13,339 nucleotides of DNA from Chloroflexota bacterium. Its GTDB lineage: Bacteria; Chloroflexota; Limnocylindria; P2-11E. Under the pieces are notes generated by a model that worked only from the letters and a program-made list of their open reading frames with translations, was not told the DNA's origin and ran no database searches. Location: contig VBGS01000085.1 in assembly GCA_005889445.1 (NCBI GenBank), forward strand, positions 1 through 13,339. Direction: 5' to 3'. Of this stretch, positions 6,241-12,899 are shown piece after piece. Position 1 is the first letter of the stretch, and each line of letters opens with the position of its first letter. Both the position numbers and the translations under genes were made by a program.

Positions 6241-6552
6241 GTGTACGCGGTCGTCCGTAGCGGCTCCAAGAGCTACCGGGTCGAAGAGGGCACCCAGATC
6301 ACCGTCGATCGCCGCAAGGGCGACGCCGGGGAGACGGTCACCTTCGATCAGGTCCTGCTCGTGGCCGACGGGGTGCGCGTCCGGGCCGGGGCGCCGTTCG
6401 TGAGCGACGCGAAGGTCACCGCGGAGATCGTCGGTCATGGAAGAGGGCCGAAGATCCGGGTGTTCAAGTACAAGAACAAGACGCGTTCGCGGAAGACGCG
6501 TGGGCACCGCCAGGACGAGACGACGCTCAAGATCACGAAGATCGAGGCATAG
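6241..6552 (+). CDS. rplU: 50S ribosomal protein L21
   Basis: 103 aa, the usual length of bacterial L21, beginning VYAVVRSGSKSYRVEEGTQI (GTG read as Met), matching the family pattern MYAVI-x-x-G-x-KQYRV. The C-terminus carries the conserved basic block around residues 75-90 (KYKNKTRSRKTRGHRQ) that binds 23S rRNA. The frame is open upstream to 6184, but the extra 19 residues do not match L21 and GGGAG precedes the GTG by 10 nt, so 6241 was chosen. First gene of the translation operon; rpmA starts 2 nt after the stop. It assembles on the 50S subunit near 23S domain I and L20. Confidence 0.96.
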   Translation: MYAVVRSGSKSYRVEEGTQITVDRRKGDAGETVTFDQVLLVADGVRVRAGAPFVSDAKVTAEIVGHGRGPKIRVFKYKNKTRSRKTRGHRQDETTLKITKIEA

Positions 6553-6554
6553 AA

Positions 6555-6809
6555 ATGGCACACAAGAAGGGCGCGGGTTCGACCCGCAACGGACGAGACA
6601 GCGCCGGGCAGCGGCTCGGCGTGAAGGAATACGCGGGCGCGCGCGTCGACGCGGGGACGATCATCGTCCGCCAGCGAGGCACCAAGGTGCTTCCTGGGAA
6701 CAACGTGGGCGTCGGCAAGGACCACACGCTCTTCGCGCTCGTCGCCGGCACCGTCGAGTTCCGACCGGCGCGTGACGACCGACGCCGCGTCAACATCGTC
6801 ACGAGCTGA
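6555..6809 (+). CDS. rpmA: 50S ribosomal protein L27
   Basis: 84 aa, beginning MAHKKGAGSTRNGRDSAGQR, a textbook L27 start, with the later conserved region GTIIVRQRGTKVLPGNNVGVGKDHTLFA. The N-terminal tail reaches into the peptidyl transferase centre. It starts directly at MAHKK without the cleavable extension known from Firmicutes L27, and no Prp protease gene lies between rplU and rpmA, consistent with no N-terminal processing. Start is 2 nt after the rplU stop with GAGG in the end of rplU as ribosome site, so translation is probably coupled. Confidence 0.97.
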   Translation: MAHKKGAGSTRNGRDSAGQRLGVKEYAGARVDAGTIIVRQRGTKVLPGNNVGVGKDHTLFALVAGTVEFRPARDDRRRVNIVTS

Positions 6810-6824
6810 CCAAAGGACAGGGCA

Positions 6825-7064
6825 ATGAAGGAAAAGATCCACCCCAAGTACATGCAAGCGAAGATCGTCTGCGCCTGCGGGCGCACGTACACGACGGGCT
6901 CCACCAAACCGGAGCTCCACGTCGAGGTCTGCGCCGGCTGCCATCCGTTCTATACGGGGACGCAGCACATCCTCGACGTGCAGGGCCGTGTCGAGCGATT
7001 CACCAAGCGGTACGCGAAGCAGCAAGCGGCGTCCGCTCCCGCGGAGGCCGCGCCGCACCGCTAG
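6825..7064 (+). CDS. rpmE: 50S ribosomal protein L31, zinc-binding type
   Basis: 79 aa. Begins MKEKIHPKYMQAKIVCACG, with zinc-ligand cysteines C16, C18, C36 and C39 (CxC and CAGCHPFYTG), so this is the C+ zinc form, not the zinc-independent paralogue that replaces it under zinc starvation. The core HPFYTGTQHILDVQGRVERFTKRY is conserved; the last 15 residues are an Ala-rich tail. L31 bridges the 50S central protuberance and the 30S head. AGGACAGGG precedes the ATG. The gene follows rpmA by 15 nt; its stop TAG overlaps the ribosome site of the next gene. Confidence 0.97.
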   Translation: MKEKIHPKYMQAKIVCACGRTYTTGSTKPELHVEVCAGCHPFYTGTQHILDVQGRVERFTKRYAKQQAASAPAEAAPHR

Positions 7065-7067
7065 GTG
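7063..7067 (+). promoter_or_regulatory. Ribosome binding site that selects a CTG start for the DUF1385 gene
   Basis: AGGTG, overlapping the rpmE stop, ends 5 nt before the CTG at 7073. It is the only well-placed ribosome site that includes the conserved N-terminal motif of the downstream protein. Confidence 0.5.
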
Positions 7068-7072
7068 CGGTC

Positions 7073-7957
7073 CTGAGCGCTCCGATCACCTACGGCGGGC
7101 AGGCGGTCATCGAGGGCGTGATGATCCGAGGGCGTCGCACCATCGGACTTGCGTGCCGGCGGCCCGATGGGGCCATCTACCGGTACCGCGAAACGCTCCG
7201 CTCGCCGCTGCAACGCTCGCGTATCGCGCGCGCGCCGTTCGTGCGGGGCGTGATCGTGCTCTGGGAGTCTCTCGACTACGGGCTGCGCATGCTCATGCGC
7301 TCCGCCGATGTGCAGCTCGAAGGAGAAGTGGACCACCTGGGCAAGCGCGGCAACACCGTCGTGCTGGGGGTGGCCGTCGTCGCGGCGCTCGGTCTGTTCA
7401 TCGGGGTGCCGTATCTGGCGACCGCGCTGGTGCGCCCGCTGTTTGGCAGCTCGATCGCGCTGAACGTCGTGGAAGGTCTCATTCGCCTCGTCCTCCTGAT
7501 CGCGTACCTCGCGGCCATCTCGTTCCTGCCTGACGTGCGGCGCGTGTTCGCGTATCACGGCGCCGAGCACATGACGATCCACGCGTTCGAGCACGGCGAT
7601 CCGCTCACACCCGAGCGGATCGAGCCGTACCCGACCGCGCATCCCCGCTGTGGCACGGCGTTCCTGCTGTTCGTCGTGTTCGTCTCGATCGTGCTCTTCG
7701 CGCTGCTGCCGCGGGTGAACCCGATCGTGGACATTGCCGTCCGACTGCTTCTGGTCGTGCCGGTCGCGTCGATCTCGTACGAGATCCTCCGCTTCGGCGC
7801 CGCGCACGAGCGCTCGCCGCTCATGCGTCTGCTCGTCGCGCCCGGACTTCTGCTCCAGCGTGTCACCACGCGGCGACCCGACGCCCGGATGATCGAGGTC
7901 GCCGTCGCCTCGCTGGAGGAGGCCCTGGCGGGGGATCGCGAGGCGGAGGCCGCGTGA
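7073..7957 (+). CDS. DUF1385 (YqhQ-like) membrane protein
   Basis: 294 aa if started at the CTG at 7073. The family hallmark GGQAVIEGVMIRGR is at residues 8-21, so the first GTG/ATG in frame (7118/7121) would cut it in half; no ATG, GTG or TTG in frame upstream fits, hence CTG. Other family motifs are YHGAEHMTIHAFE (around 161-173) and HPRCGTAFLL (190-199). About four hydrophobic segments (roughly 95-120, 135-153, 195-215, 222-240) indicate a membrane protein with the His/Glu-rich motif in a loop. The rpmE-DUF1385-prfA order is recurrent in Firmicutes and Chloroflexota. The molecular function is not established to my knowledge; the invariant His and Glu residues hint at a metal site. Stop overlaps the prfA start as GTGA. 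Confidence 0.9.
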   Translation: MSAPITYGGQAVIEGVMIRGRRTIGLACRRPDGAIYRYRETLRSPLQRSRIARAPFVRGVIVLWESLDYGLRMLMRSADVQLEGEVDHLGKRGNTVVLGVAVVAALGLFIGVPYLATALVRPLFGSSIALNVVEGLIRLVLLIAYLAAISFLPDVRRVFAYHGAEHMTIHAFEHGDPLTPERIEPYPTAHPRCGTAFLLFVVFVSIVLFALLPRVNPIVDIAVRLLLVVPVASISYEILRFGAAHERSPLMRLLVAPGLLLQRVTTRRPDARMIEVAVASLEEALAGDREAEAA

Positions 7958-9054
7958 CCGACGTCCTGACCCCCGGCGTCCGCCGGCGTCTGGAGGGCGT
8001 CGAGGAGCGCTACCGCGAGCTCGAGCGCCGCGTCTCTGACCCGGCGACGACCTCCGACCGCAACCGCATTCGCCAGGTCGGGCAGGAGCTCTCGAGCCTG
8101 ACGCCCATCGTGGAGACGATCCGGTCGCTGCGGGACGCGGAGGCGAGGCTGTCCGAGGCACGCCAGCTCGTCGAGGGCGACGATGCCGACCTGCGCGATC
8201 TCGCGCGCGAGGAGATCGCCGAGCTCACGGCCAGATCCGAGGAGCTCGTGAGCCGGCTTCGTACGCAGCTCGTTCCCCGCGATCCGCTCGACGAGAAGAA
8301 CGTCATCGTCGAGATCCGGGCCGGCGAGGGCGGGGAAGAGGCCGCGCTCTTCGCGCTCGACCTATACCGCATGTACACCCGGTATGCCGAGCGGCATCGC
8401 TGGAAGACCGAGCACCTCTCGGACAGCCCGTCCGAGAAGGGTGGCTTCAAAGAGGTGGTCTTCCGCGTCATCGGCAAGGGCGCGTACTCGAAGCTCAAGT
8501 TCGAGTCCGGCGTGCACCGTGTCCAGCGCGTCCCCGCGACCGAAGCGCAGGGCCGGATCCACACGTCGACCGCGACGGTCGCGGTCCTCCCCGAGGCGGA
8601 GGAGAGCGACCTCGTGATCAACGACGAGGATCTGAAGATCGACGTCTACCGGGCCGGCGGCAAAGGCGGGCAGGGCGTCAACACGACCGACTCGGCGGTG
8701 CGCATCACGCACCTTCCGACGGGCGAGGTGGTCACCTGTCAGGACGAGCGCAGCCAGCTCAAGAACAAGACCAAAGCGATGGCCGTGCTCCGCGCGCGCC
8801 TGCTGGCCCGGGCCACCGAGGAGCGCGAAGCGGCGGAGTCGTCCGCCCGACGGGCTCAGATCGGCCATGGTGAGCGCGCCGAAAAGATGCGCACCTACAA
8901 CTACCCGCAGGACCGCATCACCGATAAGCGGCTCGGCTACAACATCTCGAACATCGAGCGGCGGATGGACGGCGAGATCGACGACATGATCGACGCGCTC
9001 GCGGGGCAGGACGAAGCCGATCGACTCTCGCGTCTCGAAGAGGATGGCGAGTGA
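7954..9054 (+). CDS. prfA: Peptide chain release factor 1 (RF1)
   Basis: 366 aa. The N-terminal helical domain is followed by the PCRF region with IRAGEGGEEAALFA (121-134), the codon-reading tripeptide PAT at 194-196 in RVPATEAQGRIHTS, which marks RF1 (UAA/UAG) rather than RF2, and the catalytic GGQ at 238-240 in AGGKGGQGVNTTDSAVR. Q240 is the expected PrmC methylation site; the residue after GGQ is Gly where E. coli RF1 has His. It acts in the ribosomal A site to hydrolyse peptidyl-tRNA. GTG start at 7954 overlaps the DUF1385 stop, and its own stop overlaps the next GTG. prmC, often the next gene, is not here. Confidence 0.97.
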   Translation: MTDVLTPGVRRRLEGVEERYRELERRVSDPATTSDRNRIRQVGQELSSLTPIVETIRSLRDAEARLSEARQLVEGDDADLRDLAREEIAELTARSEELVSRLRTQLVPRDPLDEKNVIVEIRAGEGGEEAALFALDLYRMYTRYAERHRWKTEHLSDSPSEKGGFKEVVFRVIGKGAYSKLKFESGVHRVQRVPATEAQGRIHTSTATVAVLPEAEESDLVINDEDLKIDVYRAGGKGGQGVNTTDSAVRITHLPTGEVVTCQDERSQLKNKTKAMAVLRARLLARATEEREAAESSARRAQIGHGERAEKMRTYNYPQDRITDKRLGYNISNIERRMDGEIDDMIDALAGQDEADRLSRLEEDGE

Positions 9055-9371
9055 GCGCGAGCCTTCGCGGGGTGAGCGTGATCGCCGCGCTCGTCTACTT
9101 CTTCGCAGCCTCGGCGCACGCCGGCCTGATCACGGTCACCGGGCCGATCACCGCAGCCGCGATCGTGGAGGCGATCCTCGGCCTGGTGTTGGCGGCCGCC
9201 GCGATCGGCTGGCTGTCGCCGCGGCTCGCCTATCCAGTCGCCCTGGTCGGCACGCTCTTCGGCCTGGCGATCGTCCTGCTTCGCGGGCTCGGCGGGTTCG
9301 ACATCGGTATCCACTTCGTGATGCTGGCGATCCTCGCGGTCGGCTTCGGACTGCTATTCACTCGCTCGTGA
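9051..9371 (+). CDS. Small four-helix membrane protein, unknown function
   Basis: 106 aa, nearly all hydrophobic, with four helices (about 5-25, 30-54, 58-80, 84-104) and very short loops (GLITVTGPIT, SPRL, GLGGFDIG). No family recognised and no charged or catalytic motif. The GTG start overlaps the prfA stop as GTGA, so it is translationally coupled to RF1. It occupies the place where prmC is found in many genomes. The DinB-like gene follows after 14 nt. Confidence 0.8.
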   Translation: MSASLRGVSVIAALVYFFAASAHAGLITVTGPITAAAIVEAILGLVLAAAAIGWLSPRLAYPVALVGTLFGLAIVLLRGLGGFDIGIHFVMLAILAVGFGLLFTRS

Positions 9372-9375
9372 TACA

Positions 9376-9381
9376 AGGAGG
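9376..9381 (+). promoter_or_regulatory. Strong ribosome binding site deciding the DinB-like gene start
   Basis: AGGAGG ends 4 nt before the ATG at 9386 (within AAGGAGGG). It argues for that start rather than the in-frame extension back to 9044, which would overlap prfA and the whole small membrane protein gene. Confidence 0.7.
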
Positions 9382-9385
9382 GCCG

Positions 9386-9853
9386 ATGGATCGGCTCCGC
9401 TACGACGAGGACAAGGCGTTCCTTCTCGCCGACGACGCCGCGACGATCGCCCGGATCGTCCGGACCGTCCCCGCCGAGAAGCTCCGCGCGACCAAGCTCG
9501 ACCAGTGGACCGCCCTCGAGGTCATCGGGCACGTCGCCGACTCCGCTGAGATCTTCGCCGGGCGGGTCGCGCGCTGCGTGGACGAAGAGAATCCGACGGT
9601 CGCGTCATACGACCAGGACGCGCTCGCGGCGGAGCGCCGGAACAACGAGCGCGATCCGCTGGAGCTCTCGAGGCGGCTGTCGGCCGCCCACTCCCGGATC
9701 GTGCAGCTCCTGCTTGCGGCGGGCGCGGCGGCGCGACCGGGACGGCACAGCGCGTGGGGACAGGTCGACGCCGGCCATTTCGCGGCCTACCAGGCCGATC
9801 ACTCACACGGCCACACGAGCGATCTTGCGTCCCGCTTCCCGCCTGATCGGTAG
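9386..9853 (+). CDS. DinB-like (DinB_2 superfamily) four-helix-bundle protein
   Basis: 155 aa, soluble. The pattern is that of DinB/YfiT-type putative metal-dependent enzymes: an N-terminal helix, WTALEVIGHVADSAEIF giving a first metal histidine (H49), a third helix with RRLSAAHSRIVQLL, and a C-terminal DHSHGHT with H139, H141 and H143 as further ligands. Family members include thiol transferases (mycothiol/bacillithiol S-transferases), but most, probably including this one, have no assigned substrate. Start fixed by AGGAGG. It is the last gene of the rplU operon; 42 nt follow before the next gene, with no clear terminator. Confidence 0.82.
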   Translation: MDRLRYDEDKAFLLADDAATIARIVRTVPAEKLRATKLDQWTALEVIGHVADSAEIFAGRVARCVDEENPTVASYDQDALAAERRNNERDPLELSRRLSAAHSRIVQLLLAAGAAARPGRHSAWGQVDAGHFAAYQADHSHGHTSDLASRFPPDR

Positions 9854-9883
9854 CACGGCGGAGCGAAACTCCTAGCTGTGTCG

Positions 9884-9889
9884 TAATAC
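9884..9889 (+). promoter_or_regulatory. Candidate -10 element upstream of the LuxR-like regulator gene
   Basis: TAATAC lies 6 nt before the ATG at 9896, so transcription would begin at or beside the ATG; no ribosome site is present there, which fits a leaderless mRNA. GAAACT at 9865-9870 could be an ECF-like -35 instead. The 42-nt gap also holds a weak GGAG/CTCC stem (9860-9873). Confidence 0.4.
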
Positions 9890-9895
9890 ATAGGC

Positions 9896-11407
9896 ATGTC
9901 GTCGCTGCGTGAGCAGGCGCTGGCCCCGCTCTCGCGCGCGGATGCCGAGCGTCTCCTTCCGAGCCTTTCCAGCGGCCGCCAGACCCTCGAGCGGCGGGTG
10001 CTCCGCGCCCGCTGCCTCAAGTACTTCGAATCGTTCGATCTCGCCTGGGCGGAGCTGAACGAGGTCCTGCCCCAGATCAGCGACCCGCTGCTCGAGGCTC
10101 GCGTCGCTGTCGATCTGCTCCACCTCTCCTATTACCTGGTGCGGCGTCCTGATTCACCCAGGCTCGAGGAGATCGCCGAGCAGAGCGCCGCGTCGGATCC
10201 GCTGCTTCTCGCGGAGATGCACCTCGGCGCGTCGATCGTCCTTACCGCGCAGAACGAGATCAGCGAAGCTCTCGTGCGCGCGCGCAAGTGCGAGGACGCG
10301 CTGCAAGGCGCGCCGAAGGGCCGGTCGCGGGACCTCGTCGCGACGCGCGTCTCGCGTCAGCTCGCGCATCTCCTGTCCCACTCCGGGGACTACATCGACG
10401 CGCGGACCGCGGCGGAGGCGACCGCTCGAAACGCGGCCCGCGTCGGCGATCCGTGGGAGATCGCCTGGGCGACGTACACGACCGGCTTCGTGGACTGGTA
10501 TGCGGGCCGGATCGATCAGGCCGTCGACGAGCTCACCAGGGCCGAGGCCGGGCTGCGTGCGTACGGATCCTCGGTCTGGCGCTACACCTGCCTCTGCCTG
10601 GCGCGGGCGCGCATGGAGCGCGGCGAGATCGCCGTCGGCGATCGGCTCGCCAGACAGAGTGCGACCGGAGCGGCCGAGGATCACGGGCACATCGCGCTGC
10701 TGCGCGGCGAGGCCGAGGTCGCGGACCGCATCCTCACGCGCGCTCCGCAGGGGTTCCCCGAGGACGAGCACTTCCGGAACTTCGTGCGGGCGATCGTGCG
10801 CGCGCAGCGCGGCGATCCACGCGGCGGCGTACGCATGCTCGACGAGGGCGCGAAAGAGTTCGAGGCGCGCGGCATGGGCCACTGGGCGCTCGGCGCGGCG
10901 GTCCACGCCGCGTATTGGCGCGAGTCGCTCGTGCGTGGCGGCGGCGCGTCGCGCGCGCCGGGGCTCGTCCGCGACATCGGCGCGAGAGGCGGAGAGGGCT
11001 TCGCGTACTACCTGCCGGAGGTCGCCGCGTGGCTCGGACGCGCGGCCGAGCGCGAGCCGGCGGCCCGCGAGCTGGCGCGCAAGATCCGCGCGCATGCGGA
11101 CGCGGCGCTGCGCCGCGCGAAGAGCGACAACGTCCCCGCGGTGGGCGCGTCGGCTCTCGACGAGGCGACGTTCTACCTTCGCACGGTCGGACTGACCTGG
11201 CGCGAGCTCGGCATCCTCCGCGAGATGGAGCTGCTGTCTCGCGAAGGAAAGCGGCTCGACCGGGCCGCACTCGCGCAGCGCCTCGGCGTCTCGCCGAACA
11301 CGCTGCGCGTGCACCTCACGCGAATCCGCGCCAAACTCGACGTGGGCGACCGTCGTGGCGACGAGGTCCTGCTTTCCGCCGCGCTCACGCAGCGCCCGGT
11401 CGCTTAG
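9896..11407 (+). CDS. Helical-repeat (TPR-like) protein with C-terminal LuxR-like HTH, transcriptional regulator
   Basis: 503 aa. Residues about 1-410 are alpha-helical repeat-like, rich in Ala, Arg and Glu (for example SHSGDYIDARTAAEATARNA, and YAGRIDQAVDELTRAEAGLR), as in the TPR arm of MalT-like regulators. The C-terminus (about 433-486) follows the LuxR pattern LT-x-RE-L...L-x-x-LGVS-x-NTLRVHLTRIRAKLDV-x-x-R, a DNA-binding HTH. There is no P-loop or NB-ARC ATPase domain and no receiver domain, so it is not a full MalT/STAND or response regulator. A helical arm binding a peptide, protein or ligand and controlling the HTH is the likely design. It is monocistronic, probably leaderless; its stop overlaps the convergent beta-CASP gene. 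Target genes unknown. Confidence 0.85.
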   Translation: MSSLREQALAPLSRADAERLLPSLSSGRQTLERRVLRARCLKYFESFDLAWAELNEVLPQISDPLLEARVAVDLLHLSYYLVRRPDSPRLEEIAEQSAASDPLLLAEMHLGASIVLTAQNEISEALVRARKCEDALQGAPKGRSRDLVATRVSRQLAHLLSHSGDYIDARTAAEATARNAARVGDPWEIAWATYTTGFVDWYAGRIDQAVDELTRAEAGLRAYGSSVWRYTCLCLARARMERGEIAVGDRLARQSATGAAEDHGHIALLRGEAEVADRILTRAPQGFPEDEHFRNFVRAIVRAQRGDPRGGVRMLDEGAKEFEARGMGHWALGAAVHAAYWRESLVRGGGASRAPGLVRDIGARGGEGFAYYLPEVAAWLGRAAEREPAARELARKIRAHADAALRRAKSDNVPAVGASALDEATFYLRTVGLTWRELGILREMELLSREGKRLDRAALAQRLGVSPNTLRVHLTRIRAKLDVGDRRGDEVLLSAALTQRPVA

Positions 11408-12855
11408 CTCAGCGTCACCCGCTCGCGCCACGCGGGGATCTTGGTCGCGAGGCCGAGCGCGCGCACCTTCGGTTCGAGGGCGTGCTCGGCGTCGGGGTCG
11501 CCGTGGACGATGAACACCTCTCTGGGAAAGCCCGCATCGCCTGGGCGCTTTCCTCGCGTGAAGCCGCTGATCCACGACAGCAGCTGCGGTTCGTCCGCGT
11601 GCGCGGAAAAGCCGTCGACCGAGCGAATGCGGCAGCGCACCTGGCGCTGGGCGCCATCGATGACCACCTGCTTCACTCCCTGCTGCAGGTGGGCGCCAAG
11701 CGTCCCCTCGCCCTGGTACCCGACGAAGAGCAGCGTCGCGGACGGATCGTCGATGAGATCGCGGAGGTGCGCGAGCACCCGTCCGCCGGTGAGCATCCCG
11801 TTCGACGCGACGATCATGTAGGGACGCGCCGCGTCCTTGATCGCGCGCGAGTCGTTCGGGTCGTTCGTGATCTTCGCGTGTGGGTAATCCAGCGGGTCGT
11901 CGTTCTGAGCGAGCATCGCGCGCGTCTCGTCGTCGAAGGACTCGGCATGACGGCGGTAGATCGCCGTCGCCTTCGAGGCCATGGGCGAATCCAGATAGAG
12001 CGGTAGCGGCGGCACGCGCTTGGCCGCGAGCAGCCGGTCGAGCTCCCAGATCATGTCCTGCGTCCGGCCGATCGCGAACGACGGGATCAGGAGCACGCCG
12101 CCGGCCTCGTTCGTCGCGTTGATCGTCTCGGCGAGCACGTCGACGGATCGCGCCTCGGGCTCGTGCTCACGGCCGCCGTAGGTCGATTCCATGAGCACGT
12201 AGTCGGCGTTCGCCAGGACGGACGGATCGCGGACGATGGGCGAACCCTGACGGCCGATGTCACCGGAGAAGACGATCGTCCGCTCCCCGGCACGGACCTC
12301 GACGATCGCGGAGCCGAGGATGTGTCCCGCATCATGCATGCGCCCGGTCACGCCGTTCGCGACCGGGAACTCGTCACCGTACGCGACCTGCCGCACCATC
12401 CCGAGCGCGGCCAGCACGTCGGCCTCGCTGTAGAGCGGCTCGTCGATCTCGACCAGCACCTCGGGCCCGCGCGTGCGCAGGGCGGCTTCTGGGTCACCCG
12501 AGGACCCTCTGTGCGAGCGGCGGGCGGCGCGCCTCGCGAACTCGGTCTGCAGTTTCGCGGCATCCAGGAGCACGAGACCGGTGAGCTCGTTCGTCGCCGC
12601 GGTGGCGAAGATCGGGCCGCGGAAACCCGAGGCCACCAGATGCGGGATGAGGCCGCAGTGGTCGAGGTGCGCGTGCGTGAGGAGCAGCGCGTCGATCTCG
12701 CGCGGGTCGTAGGCGAATGAGACGCGGTTGCGCTCAACTTCGTTCGGGCTGCCCTGGAACATGCCGCAGTCGACGAGGACCCGGGCGCTCCCGGTGTCGA
12801 GCAGGAACTGCGAGCCAGTCACAGTGGTCGCGCCTCCGAGGAACGCCAGCTCCAT
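11404..12855 (-). CDS. Metallo-beta-lactamase/beta-CASP RNase-like protein (COG1236, CPSF-73/Ysh1-like)
   Basis: 483 aa, full length. Metallo-beta-lactamase motifs: LDCG-like LVDCGMFQG (28-35), THAHLDH (60-66), DAGHILGSA (H178) and FSGDIG (D199). The beta-CASP part carries ESTYGGREH (223-231), LLIPSFAIGRTQ (255-266), LYLDSPMA (motif A area, D289), MIVASNGMLTGGR (347-359), the SAHAD motif (418-421) and VHGD (H451). All expected zinc ligands are present, so an active zinc-dependent nuclease (RNA processing or decay) is likely. It is soluble. ATG at 12855 is preceded by GGAGGT at 5 nt spacing. The tail overlaps the convergent regulator gene by 3 nt. A region of about 35 residues (105-140) between the domains is Arg/Ser-rich and variable. 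Confidence 0.95.
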   Translation of the reverse strand: MELAFLGGATTVTGSQFLLDTGSARVLVDCGMFQGSPNEVERNRVSFAYDPREIDALLLTHAHLDHCGLIPHLVASGFRGPIFATAATNELTGLVLLDAAKLQTEFARRAARRSHRGSSGDPEAALRTRGPEVLVEIDEPLYSEADVLAALGMVRQVAYGDEFPVANGVTGRMHDAGHILGSAIVEVRAGERTIVFSGDIGRQGSPIVRDPSVLANADYVLMESTYGGREHEPEARSVDVLAETINATNEAGGVLLIPSFAIGRTQDMIWELDRLLAAKRVPPLPLYLDSPMASKATAIYRRHAESFDDETRAMLAQNDDPLDYPHAKITNDPNDSRAIKDAARPYMIVASNGMLTGGRVLAHLRDLIDDPSATLLFVGYQGEGTLGAHLQQGVKQVVIDGAQRQVRCRIRSVDGFSAHADEPQLLSWISGFTRGKRPGDAGFPREVFIVHGDPDAEHALEPKVRALGLATKIPAWRERVTLS

Positions 12856-12883
12856 CCGCGACCTCCGTCGAGAGTGCTGCGGC

Positions 12884-12889
12884 TATTCT
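12884..12889 (+). promoter_or_regulatory. Candidate -10 element (TATTCT) of the GNAT gene
   Basis: TATTCT lies 10 nt before the ATG at 12900 in the 44-bp divergent gap with the beta-CASP gene. There is no ribosome site in the spacer (GGCCGCCTCC), which fits a leaderless or near-leaderless mRNA. No -35 is obvious. Confidence 0.4.
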
Positions 12890-12899
12890 GGCCGCCTCC

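Noticed and set aside
4924..6561. Minus-strand open frame of 545 codons opposite the 12-helix membrane protein and rplU
   Set aside because: Its composition (runs of D, R, E) is that of an antisense shadow, and it crosses the terminator and the L21 gene.
7061..8161. Minus-strand frame of 366 codons opposite DUF1385 and prfA
   Set aside because: Opposite two strongly conserved genes; D/H/R-rich shadow composition.
9044..9385. N-terminal extension of the DinB-like gene
   Set aside because: It would overlap the end of prfA and the complete small membrane protein gene; AGGAGG fixes the start at 9386.
10288..12006. Plus-strand frame of 572 codons and minus-strand frame 10154-11575 of 473 codons over the regulator and beta-CASP region
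   Set aside because: Extremely Arg-rich low-complexity translations with no motifs; the regulator (HTH) and the beta-CASP protein (zinc motifs) explain this DNA.
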